Source: Candidatus Zapsychrus exili
GTDB taxonomy: Bacteria; Omnitrophota; Gorgyraeia; Zapsychrales; Zapsychraceae
Assembly (NCBI GenBank): GCA_030765585.1
Contig: JAVCCJ010000121.1
Coordinates: forward strand, 71,233-111,550
Length of the DNA: 40,318 bases
Reading direction: 5' to 3'
Position numbers and translations under genes: made by a program. Within the stretch, counting starts at the first letter, position 1. The number at the start of each line of letters is the position of its first letter. Positions 18,301-30,300 of the stretch are shown here, piece by piece. The notes under the pieces were generated by a model. That model made no database searches, had not been told where the DNA came from, and saw nothing but the letters and a program-made list of their open reading frames with translations.

Positions 18301-21300
18301 TCGCAATTGGAAGAAATTAATAAAAACATTAATTCATGAAGCCGGAGTTCCTTTGGGTAGAAGCGATACTCAGAACGAAAAGTTTGCGTTTTCTTTTAAC
18401 GACAAGTTGAAAAAGAATCCTTTTAAGAATATTAGATATTATAAAAATTATCGAAAAATAGTTTCTTCTCTTAAGAAAATTGATATAGATATTAATTTTG
18501 CAAAGAATATTATTTGTAGTTTAGAATTGCCGTTATTTTTACAATTTAATCGTCTGTATTGGAACAGAGAATATCCAGAGAAGAGAATTTTAAGAGAAGA
18601 AATAGAAACCATGCAATGGTATATAAAAAGTTTCAAGAAATTAGAGTTATTGACCGTAGAAGCTGTAGAAGCCAAGTTGTTAAGAGATGTTAAAAAACAT
18701 GTAGGGGATGTTGCATATGAACAAACGAAGCGAGTTATTGATGGGATACGCAGTAAACACGAGGGGGTTGTTGGCAAAACATATAATAGACAAACTTTAA
18801 GATATGCCATTAAAGAGACTGCAAAAATAATATGTTTAACAAGGGTACAGTTAGAACGTCAAGAGAAGAGGGGCTTACTTTTTACTAAGTTTAATGTTAA
18901 GGGTAAGAACATAGATGAGTTGCCTATTATACCGATAGACAATAAAGGCAATATATTAGAGCATCTTCTTTTTTGGGCAAATGATTATGATAAAGTTCCT
19001 AATAGTGACTATTATCGTGCGCGTAAGATGTCTATAAGAGATTTGGCTTATGAAAAGTATAAAGATAGTCCTCAACAATTGAAGATATTGTTTGCCTTTT
19101 TAAAACCTCAGGTTACTTTTGCATCTGTATCTGCTCCTATATTTTTAATAGGCTTAGATCCAACTGTTTTGCTATTATCGGCAATTGTGGTGGCAATAGG
19201 TTTTGTAGTATTTAAACTTTTGAATAATAAGAGAAGCGACAATAAATTAGAAAAAGATGCTGGTATAAAAACTTATACAAATGTTACAAAACAATATACA
19301 GAAGACATTATTAAAGAAGCTGTTAGGCAGCAGAGAGACGCGCTTTTAGAAGCTTTGGTAAGACATAACGAGGGCACTGTGGGCTCGTTACCAAGAGAGC
19401 AAGATATTTTCTTTCTTCAAGATTTCTCAGGAGAAACAACACTTTCAGCAAGGGTTTTAGATAGTAAATGTGGAATAGTTCAGGAAGATTTATACAGACG
19501 ACTATCTATGTTAAAGGCATATGTTGACAATGGTACAGGAATAAAGATCTTTTTACATAATGCATTTAATATTTTCTTTACTAGGGGACATGCGTTTTTG
19601 GTTGTTTCAGATGGAAAAGAGATATTCCTAGTTGATACATCTTTTGAGCAATTTTTTGTTCTTAATAATGGAGATAAAAAAGAAAACGGATATGAAGGTT
19701 ATATTATTCGTACAAAGAAAGACAACGGCAGCTGGAAAAAGATAGCTTATGAATTAAGAGAAAAAGGCTATGTGCGTTTAACTCAAGAGTTCTTAGAGAT
19801 GTATGCTAGTATTTTGCGTCAAGAATATAATTTAACTAGAGAAGCAACAGTGGAAGACATGTTGGCTTCTGATCCATATTATTTACAATATGATGACTCA
19901 CGTCTTAAACAATGGCTAGGAGATGTTGTCGTTCCTCAATGGGCTAAAGATTATAGAATAGAGTTTCTTACAAATAGTTTGGCAGACGAAGCCGTTGTTC
20001 TTAATTCTTTTCTATTTCCTATTTCTTTAATTTTAGTTTTTGTATGTCTTTTTGTACAAAATGGTTCAGGAACAGAATTTGTTTATGATATCTTTGCTTG
20101 GATGCAGACATTGATAAGCTCTTCTTCTGAAGAAGTTTATTGCGCAGCATCCTTGTTGCTTGCTTCATTTGTATCGGGTAAAGATCCTGATTCATCAGAG
20201 GCTAATGAAATGGTATTAGATGCTTTAGAAGAAGCAGGTATAGATTTTACAAAATTAACATATGACAAATGGGCAACACTTTTAGCATTGGCTAATTCTT
20301 TAGATAAGAGCATTACAACGGATAGAGGAAAAATACGTTTTGAACAGTTTAAAAGAAGTATTAAAGATTTGTCGTCTATTGACATTGCTGTTGATGGAAG
20401 AGTATTGTTTGAGCACAAGGTAGCTAAAATTTCTAGAAGTAGGTTAGCATATTTCATAGGTAAGCCAGGTGAAATGGCAGCTGATCTACTTTTTGTTCAA
20501 GCACAAGCTAATATAAATAAAAATCAGTTTAATAAACCACGTGGATGGAAGATTGCGATTGTGATTGATTTGCCTCTTAAGAAGAGTGTTTTAGACGATA
20601 TAAAGAATAATTTAATAGCATTTGTTGAAAAAGACAAAAGGCTGTCTAATCTTAATGGTTTTATAAAAGATGGCAATGTTGAGGTGCTTGTAAGAAGTGA
20701 AAAGAATATTTCAGAAGATGTAAGTGACTTTTTGTATGATTTAAGTGATAGAAAAGGAACCATTATTGTAAAAGGTTTAAAAGACAGTAAATATTTAGAT
20801 TTGTTCAGCGCAAGAAGGTTCTACTTGTTAAGAGCAAAAGACAAAAAAGAAGCAGTTGTCTCGGGTGTTCTAAGAGGGGATGTTGTAATAGGATATATTC
20901 CTAGAAGATATAAAAATAGATTAGCGTTAGATAGAGAGACGTTAAGAAGCATTACATTATATAGAAATTTAAAATATTGGTTCCAAGTTTTACAAGACGA
21001 TGCTCCTAAAAGAAAGAAAGCGCAAGAAGAGATAATATCAGCAGAGGCTATGTTTTTATACTTACTTCCTCTTTTGCTTTATTTTAAAGAGTCTAAAAGA
21101 AAAATACATCCTATTTTTATTAAAAGAGGAAGTCTACTTTTGATTGAACCTTGGAAAAGCTTAATAGATAAGTTAAAGGATTTAGGCATAGCTAATTTTG
21201 ATTCTAATTATACTACAGAAAGAATTAGTAGTTATAAAGAAGAAGGGGACTTAGCAAAAACGATTAATACTATTTTAAACCCTAGGGAGATACAAAGACC

Positions 21301-24300
21301 AGTATCTGGTTTATTGTGGAAAAAAGTTTTAGAGGCATATAACAATCTTGATGAGAGCGATAGAAATATTATTCTTGGATTTTTAAGAAAGAATAGTGCA
21401 AATGATAATATAGAATTTAAAGATCTGGAAGGCAAAAAGATAGGTCAAATAGTAATGTTAATTTCAGAGGCTGGAATAGATGAAAGATATCAGAACTTCT
21501 TTCTTAAGCGTAAACTGGCTAAAAAGAATTGGAATATAGATGATGAGGATATAGAAAATATAAGGTCTATAGATAGTCAGCTTGCTGAACAAATTGAAAA
21601 TTTACTTCATTACAAAGAATCTCAGCCTGAATTGTTTACAGAGGAGATAAGAGATCTTTTCTTTAGATATGATGGTAATTTATCTCAAGAAATGAGAAAT
21701 AAAACCAAGCATATTGTACGACCAATTTTAAATCTTCTTTTATCGGAAACTAAATTTTATAAGCTTATAAAAGAAAAAGAGGTTATGTTGATCGACGAGG
21801 CTTTAGCGGGAGGAGCAACTGTTATTACTTCTGAGCTTATAATGAATAGTTTTGATGATGGCAATGTATTTCGTTTTGCAGCAATAGATATGTGGGATCC
21901 AGCGTATTCTCCAAGTTCTATAGTAGATATTCTTGTTACTTCTAATTCTATGATAGAAGAAGATGCTCCAGAAAAACTAGAGGTTCTTCGTTATGCGAAG
22001 GTAGAAATTGATGGAGTTGCAAAATATGAAGAAATAACTATATTTAGGGCTATTGAAGAATTAAAGGAAGAATATTTGTCATCAATAGGAGAAGAGGGTA
22101 AGGATATAAGCAATAAAGAGCTGGAGAGTATTGTAAGGCGAAAAGTGGGTTCAGATATGTGGGGAAGCGAATTTAATATGAAACTGGATCGTTTTATAAA
22201 CAAGTATTTTATAGATTATATATCTGATGATTATTCGTTTGATGTAATTAAATCATTAATAAAGAATTATTTAAGACAGCATGATGTTTCTCTTGTAGAT
22301 TTTAAAGAGATTAAAGCTCCATACGGGTGGAAGCATTCTTCTGTTAAGAAGTTTAAAGAGAATAGCGATAAAATATTAGGTACATTAAGACAATTAGATA
22401 AAGAAGGAAATGAAAATATAGAAGAAATGCGAAAGTTAGATAGAGGAGTTTCTGATTTAGATATGCTTAAGACTTTATTTGATTGGCAAAAAGAATCTGA
22501 AACTTATAAAAATAGACAAAAAGAAGGAATTGAGAAAATAGGCGAGAACGTAACTTTCAGGAATTTTATTGTTAAATATATTAATGGTCCAAGCACTGTT
22601 TCTAAAGCAAGCCAAATATATGAGCAAAAACAAGAAGCAGTAAAAGAGTATCCACAATTTTTAGGAACATCTGACAAAATAAAGATGGCTGTTTTTGATT
22701 GGGATGGAACATTGTCTCGTATTAGAGAAGGTTGGGAGCACATTTTAACTGTACTTGTTGCTGTAATGATTGCAGGAAAACATCTTCAAGACTCAGAATG
22801 GACGGATATTATAACATCAATAATAAAAGGAGAGTCAACGCAAGATCATTTTAGATTGCCATTAATTAAGACTTTAGTAGAAAAAGGTCGCATTGATGAA
22901 GAATCTCTTAAGTGGGCTTATGATATGGTTGAGAATAGTAAAGGCTTAACTAATCGAGAACAAGTATACTCTGTATATAGAGAGGCTCAAAACAGAGGAA
23001 TTAACGAAGATAAATTTAATTGGGTCATTGATCATTTCGAGCGCAAGTCTGGACTTTCTCCTCCTAAAGAGGTTTACGATCTTCTTACTCAGTTCTTCCT
23101 TGATAAAGTTTATGAATTAAGAGGCGCAAGGCTCGAGATGATTCGAAACTCAAATATTTCTTTCAAGAAATTCCTTTTCCCAAAAACAGTAGAGTTCTTA
23201 TATAAGTTAAACGAAATAGATGTCCCTTGTTACATACTTACAGGTTCAGATAAATCTGGAGTGGTAGAAGAGGCAAAGGCGCTAGGCTTAAGCGACCTTG
23301 TTGTAGATATTATAGGTTTTGATATAGATGAAAAAGAAACAAAAGGTAAAGACAAGATTATGCAGGTATTAATTGATAGAAGTATAAACGATAAATTTAT
23401 TGAGCACAGTCAAGAAGTTTTAGTTATAGGAGATGGCAAAGTAGAGATAAAAGCAGGTAAAGATATTGGATGTTTAACAATTGCTCTAAAGAATCAAGAG
23501 AATAAAAAAAGTTTTGAGTATATAGAAAAGCTTGAACCTGATTTTATAATCGAATTGTTAAGCACAAAGGAAAGAATTAAACAGGGAGTTAAGAGAGATA
23601 TCTTTAGGGCATTGCAAGAAGGGAAGAAGAAAAGCACAGTTAGAATATTAGAAGATTTGGTTTCTTTATCTTCCGGTGAAGAAATAGCAGAAGATTACAT
23701 AGAAACAGTAAAAATACCAAGTGCTAAAGAGCTTCTTCCTTTGAGATATTTCCCTCCAGTAAGTAATCCAAATATAACGCTAAATGCTGTATACGATATA
23801 TCAGAAGAAAATGGGCATGACGTAGAAGGATATAGAAGGAAGCTTGTTTTATTTAAAGTAGGAGATAAAGAGCATGTAGAAGATTTTGGAGACCTTCTTA
23901 TTGAGTCTATAAAGAAAAATATTTCTGATTTATCTGATTGGTGCATAGCATGTAGAATTGCAACTCCAGAACACGCTACGCAGATGTTAGGAGAATATAT
24001 AGCTGAGCGATTAAAGCTGGATGTAGTTTATTTAGAACAAAGAGAGTGGCCTGTAGGATATGTTAATATGACTAGAGCTGAACGTTATAAGGCGGCTCAA
24101 GATATAACAGTAATATTATCTCCAGAAAAGATTCAGAATAAGAAAGTTATAGTTATAGACGATGTAGTTGATAGTGGAGGAATATTAAGTGGTCTAGCTA
24201 CTACGTTGATGAAAGCAGAAGCTAAGAAAGTTAGTGCTTTTGTTGTGTTTAGGTCTGCAGAATCTAGCTTTGAAAGAGAAATATATCCGTCATTGTTTAA

Positions 24301-27300
24301 AGACCCAGTCTTTTTACGCGATGTTATAATTCGCATGAAAGGTAAAATAGCTTTAGGAGGTATAAAATATTTGATGAGGTTTATTGAAGATGATTTGCAA
24401 GTTTTCTCAGAAACTATTTTAAATTTGCAAGATGACACAAGAAAAGAAATGTTTAAAAGAAGCTTACAATACTTGCAAATTGTTCCGAATAAATATGCTG
24501 CTTATTTAATACATTCTATGCTTTCTCTAATTGCTCAAGAAAAATATGGTCAAGTGTACGAAGATTTATCTTTTGATAATAAAATATTTGTATTATCAGA
24601 AACAAAGAAAATGTTTTCAAGAGGAGACTTGAGCGATGAGGATCATACGCTTTTTGTTTCCAGTCAAGACTGGATATCTCCATCTTTAGCTGTTTTTTAT
24701 GCATATTTGAAAGGGTATAATTTTGTTGTCTTTAAAGACAGAAGAGATTTGTCTGGAGAAGAAAACCTTGTAAAGCACAGAGAGAAGACAGAAGAAGCAC
24801 TTCAAGCGGCAAAGATATTTATGGTTTTTGTTGGAAGTCCTTATTATACAACTCTTTCTAGAAAGATTTACGCTAAAGAAGAAAAAGAAGAAAGAGTTTT
24901 ACCTAAAGAGTATAGAGCAGAATTAAGATTGTTATCAAATAAGCTTAAGAGAATAAGAAATGAACATAGATCAGCGATAAATAAATTAAATACATTAGAA
25001 AAACATTTAATAATGGAATATGCAAGTTTTTATGCCGAGAAAAGCATTAAAATATTTGAAGAGATATGTAATTTAGCAGTAGATGTTCTTGAAAAAGAAG
25101 GAGTTAGCATATCTAGCCAAGATTTTTCAATATCGCTTGTTGGTTCTGTAGCGAGAGAAGAAGCCACAGTTGAGTCTGATATAGAATTTGATTATATAGC
25201 TAAAAATGAAGTAGTCGCAAAGACGATAGAAAAGGCACTAGCTCCTTTATTGGCATATTCTTTAAGAAGAGTAGGTTTTGATATTGGGCCATCTGACGAA
25301 CTTTATAATCGACATATTAGTACAAGATATCAACTTAAAACAAACAAATTGTTTGATGTAAGAATGAGAGAGCAAGATAGGCTTAGCACATTGATACGAT
25401 TTTTAGATTATAGATTAGTTTATGGTTCTGAGTCTGTATATGAGACTTTTCTTATTTTGGTTAGAAAAGAAATAATGGGAGATTATTCAAAGAGCTTAGC
25501 CATGGTAGTTAATGCTACAAATGAATATATTGAAATCGCAAAATTAGGGCATGGAAGATTTTCTGGTCGCAACTTTGTTGTTCTTTATGATTTAGCTCGT
25601 AAGGTATCTTTTGACGTTAAATGGATAGTTAATTTGGTTGAAATAGCCATGAAAGAGATGACTATAAGGAAGCTGCCGATGCTCCTTACAGATAAGTTCT
25701 TCTCAATAGATAAAATGCCTAAGAAAAAAGCTGAATTATTAGAGTTCTTTAATTCGCACGCATTCTTTAATAATGATACTTTAGAACAAGTAGAGAATGT
25801 AGTGAGATCTTATAGGAGACTTCTTCAATATCGTCAAGAAAAAGCAGCGAGAAATGCATTAAATAAGCCAACTAAGTTTTATCCTGAATTTATCGGGGAT
25901 ATTAGCGTTGTCGGAAGTTTTGTTTTAAAGCATATCGCAAGTAGAAGGGCTGTAGAAGTTCCTATAGTGCAGAACGAGACAACTGGAAAAGATATTAAAA
26001 TTTTTACAGATTCTTTTCCAGATGGCGAAACTTACCTTAGAATTTTAAATCCGTTGGATGTAAAACAAGGAAATTTAAGCGTTATTTGTGAGTTAAATTC
26101 ATGTAAAGATTTTGTTAAGATTATGCTTCTGACAGGAGCTTTGCGTTTTTACGGTGCTAAAGAAATACATTTAGTTTTAAGTACAAGCTCGGATATCATT
26201 GGCGACAATGGTCAAGAATATATTTTGCATCACTATAGTAATAGTGTATCTTATGCAGGAGGAGGTCTAGTTAAAATTTTATCAGAGAGTCATAGAGTGA
26301 AGAATAAAGGGCATATTGTGATTGATAGAGTCCTTTATCAGCATGCACGTTTTAAGAATGATGCAGATAAGGCATCTCGAAAACTTTTTGTAGAAAGCGA
26401 AAAGATTGAAATTGTTAAAATAGAAGAAAATCCATTGTGTTGGAATGTCTCTCTTCCTTCGAATATTAAAAATAAAAATGTTGCGTTAATTCATAGCACA
26501 GAAAATGATCAGGACATAGTTGAGCTTTGGTTTATGCTTATAGCTTTACGTGATGCAGAAGTTAAAAGTGTGTCTTTGGTTAGTACATATGAAGGATATT
26601 CTAGGCAAGATAAGATATTTAAACCAGGAGAAAGCAAGAGCTCTGAGATAATATTGAACATAATTAATAAGTTTGTAGATAAACATATAACTTTTAATGT
26701 TCATTATGGAGAAGAATCTGGATGGATTAAATTAGACAGCTTAGATATATACAATGCTAATATGTTTGTTTCTTTAGTTAAGGGTATGATTAATTGGATG
26801 ATAAAGAAATCAGGCAATATAAATCAATTTTTAGAAGAAGTGAAACGACATCCTATATTATTGCTTGGGCCTGATGATGGTTCTTTCCCATATGTTGAGG
26901 AGATTGTTGCTGTTGTTAAAAGTTATCTCAAGCAACAATATGGAGTTGAGATTGATATATATAGTGGTTATTTAGATAAGTTTAGGGAAAGTGGAACTAA
27001 GGTAGTTATTCCTGGATATATATTAGGAAAAGATGGAGAAAAGATTGTCAAAGTAGGCGGTGTTGATATTAATGAATGTTGGAGTCTTGTGTTAGATGAT
27101 GAAACATCGTACGGTTCTACATTGTTGGTTGCTACATTTGCATTGGTTAGAAAAATGGGATTTTCTTGGCAGCGTATATTATCTGGAATAGTGCATGGTA
27201 AATTGGCTCGTGGATTACAACCTTTTGAGACAGGTTGGGATGAAGATGAAATTGGCGAAGTTAAAGAACCTAAATCTGAATATATTGATGAAGAAAAAGA

Positions 27301-30300
27301 ACATATGGCTCCAAGAGCTTTGTTTTCAACAAAATCTGTTAATTTGCCAGAAATATTTCCTGTTCAGCAAGAAATTCGTATTGGAAGCGCAATTGGTAAT
27401 TTATTAAGTAGTTTAGATAAGAGCGACAACGATGCATTGCCTTTTTATTCATTCATTATTCCTGCATTTTTGTTTATTTACATTGTGTTATTGTTCAGGT
27501 ATGTAATTTTATCAAGTTTTATGAGTCCAATTGAAAGAGTTAATGGTAAATGGCTAGATTATAGAATTGAATCACTAAAGAATAAGCTCGCTTGGATACA
27601 GAGATTATTCCATGCTCCACCTAAAACAGCTGCTACAACTGATGTTGCGACTGTCGCAACTCCTATTATTGCCACTATTATTACTTCTAACTCCGCTTCC
27701 AAAGTTGTTCCTGTAGTTGATGAAACCAAAAAAGAAAACGTTAATCAACCTTCTCTTCAAGTTCTTTCAATATGCTATCTTAATGTTTTTAGAAGTCGCA
27801 TATTAAGCATCTATTTTAGACGTTTATGGTATGAACATAATATATTTAATGCAACTGGTAGAAGAATTATATTCTTAGACAGAGGATTTGTTGCTGCTTC
27901 TTCTGATATCATTGAAAAAACTTGCGATCTTATTAGGTCATACTTACAAAGAGAAGAGAGTCCGCTTAAAGATGTATTGTTAGGACATTATTCTAAAGAT
28001 ATTAATAAAGTAGTAAAAATTCGCCCTAGAACAGTAAGCGAAAAGAATATTCTTGAATCTAATATTATACTTGTTGCAAAAGAAAGTCATAAAAGTGAGA
28101 TATTAAAGAAATATGGTCATATTTTAGATAAAAACAAACATATAAGAGTTTATCTTATTTCTGAATTCTTGCCAGAGACGCATTTCTTTTATAAGAAAGA
28201 TGTTCCAGATGTAGGAGAACATCCCGTAGTAGACGAGAAAGACGCAATTGTTGAATGGACACCTTATAAACTTCTTGAGCTTTATCAGCTTCTTGATTTT
28301 GATAATATTTTAAATCAGCTTAGTATAAAATTACCTAATGTGGAAGAGGCATTGTCTTTAAAAATAAAAGATTTCTGCGAAGACAATCAAGAGCTTCTTT
28401 GGAAAATAATGAGAGAAAAGTTGGCAGCAAATTCTTGGAGTATGCAAAAAAGAATAAAGGTAGGAAACATATGCGGGCCGTTCTCTTACATGTTAGCTAA
28501 AGTGTTATGCGCTGTCTTTGACGCTTCGCTTGTTGATATGAAGGATATTACATTTATGCCAGAGGGAGGCTTTGTTAGCGTAGATGGGAAGTATCGTCAG
28601 CATGCGTGGATTAACTTCTGCTATAAAGGAAAGCCACTGTTGATAATTGATCCTACGCGTTTTCAGTATGATGATAAATACAAGGATAAAATTCTTGTAG
28701 ATAATTACGATTTAGAAAAATACGGATATAGGCCTGCAGAAAATTATTTACGAGAACAGCTTGGAATAATAATGGAAGATGAGATTAACTTAGTAAAAAG
28801 CAATTATTTTAATATTGGAGACCAGCGTAAGAAAGGTAAATTAAATCTTAGAGAAGAGCTGCTATATCTTTTTGTATCATTTGAGTTTTTAGCAAATTCT
28901 CCGAACAAGATATTTGGTAGAAGACAAGTTTATTCTTATGGCTTAATCATTGAAGAGATGTTAAAGCAGGTCTCTCTTGAAGGCGACAATAGAGAAAAAG
29001 CCTTGTCTTATTTTGATAATAATTTAGCAGTTGATAATCCAGACTTTAATTGTTTTGTATTACCTGCGTTTTTACCATTATTAATTTCTTTTAATTTTGG
29101 TTTTGTGGAAGTGACAGTTGCTATGATTATTTTTGCATTGTTAATAGATGTTGCTACAGGTGCTATAACAACATTCATAGGACAGTTATTTGCAACACGT
29201 TTTGCTATAAGAAAATGGGATTATAAGTTTGCATTTAAAATGGGAATATGGGGTGCAACAGTCGGGGCGCAAATATATTTATTTTTTAATTTAATAAATT
29301 TAATAATTCCTGCAGAGATTGGACTTACAACTGAATTTATAAGGACTGTTTTATTAGGTGCTTTTGGAGTATTTGTTTTATTTGAATCTAATATTATTTC
29401 GTATTTGATAAGCAAGAAAGAAAACTCAATAAATGAAGAAGTAAATAAAATGATATCTTTAAGTTTGCAAGATAAAGCTAAAGAAATTAGAGAGTTTTTG
29501 CGAAATCCAAAAAATATTGATTGGGTGTTTATTATCGTTCCTTTAGGAGCTTTTAAAGATTTTCTTTCCCAAAGACTTGATAACGAGATTTTTTATATAA
29601 TTTCAGGAATGGTTATATTTATATTCCATCGTTTTATTTATGAGCGTACAAATTCCATAGTTGTTCCTTTTGTTAAAAAGACATTGAATCTAATTAGCCC
29701 TGCTAAAGATAAATCAGGCTTTATTTATGAGGAGCTTTATAAGAATGTGCAGATGGACCTTGTTCAAGTTAATGATAAAGTAGAGGCAGCTAATGTAGCA
29801 GCAGCACGCTTCTTCTATCATTTGCAACAATGGTTTAACGGAGAAGGCAAGAAAGATCTAGATGCTATGTTCACATTGATGCTTGCAACAGGTAATAGCC
29901 CTGAGATGGCTTATAAGAAAATAGCAGATGTACTTAATAGTTGGTACGCTGCCAAAACGCAGAAATGGTTAATAAAGAATGGCATAAACCTTACGGTAAA
30001 GCCTGATATGAGACGAGTCATAGCATTTCATTTAGATACTGTGATGCCTCAAAAGAGAACAGATTATTTTGCTTTTGTAAATATTATTAATAAATGGTGT
30101 GACAAATTTGGCATTCCAGAGAATCAAAGATATTTATGGTACGGAGACTTAAAAGTAGCAAAAGACGGCGAATTAAAACAAATGAGCGATACAGAATTCA
30201 AAGTGTTGATAGAAGATATAGACAATAGAGATTTGAAGGTAGAAGAGTTTAAAAGAGCCGCTTTAGTTGCAGAAGACTGCCAGTATAATTTCTTTACGGC

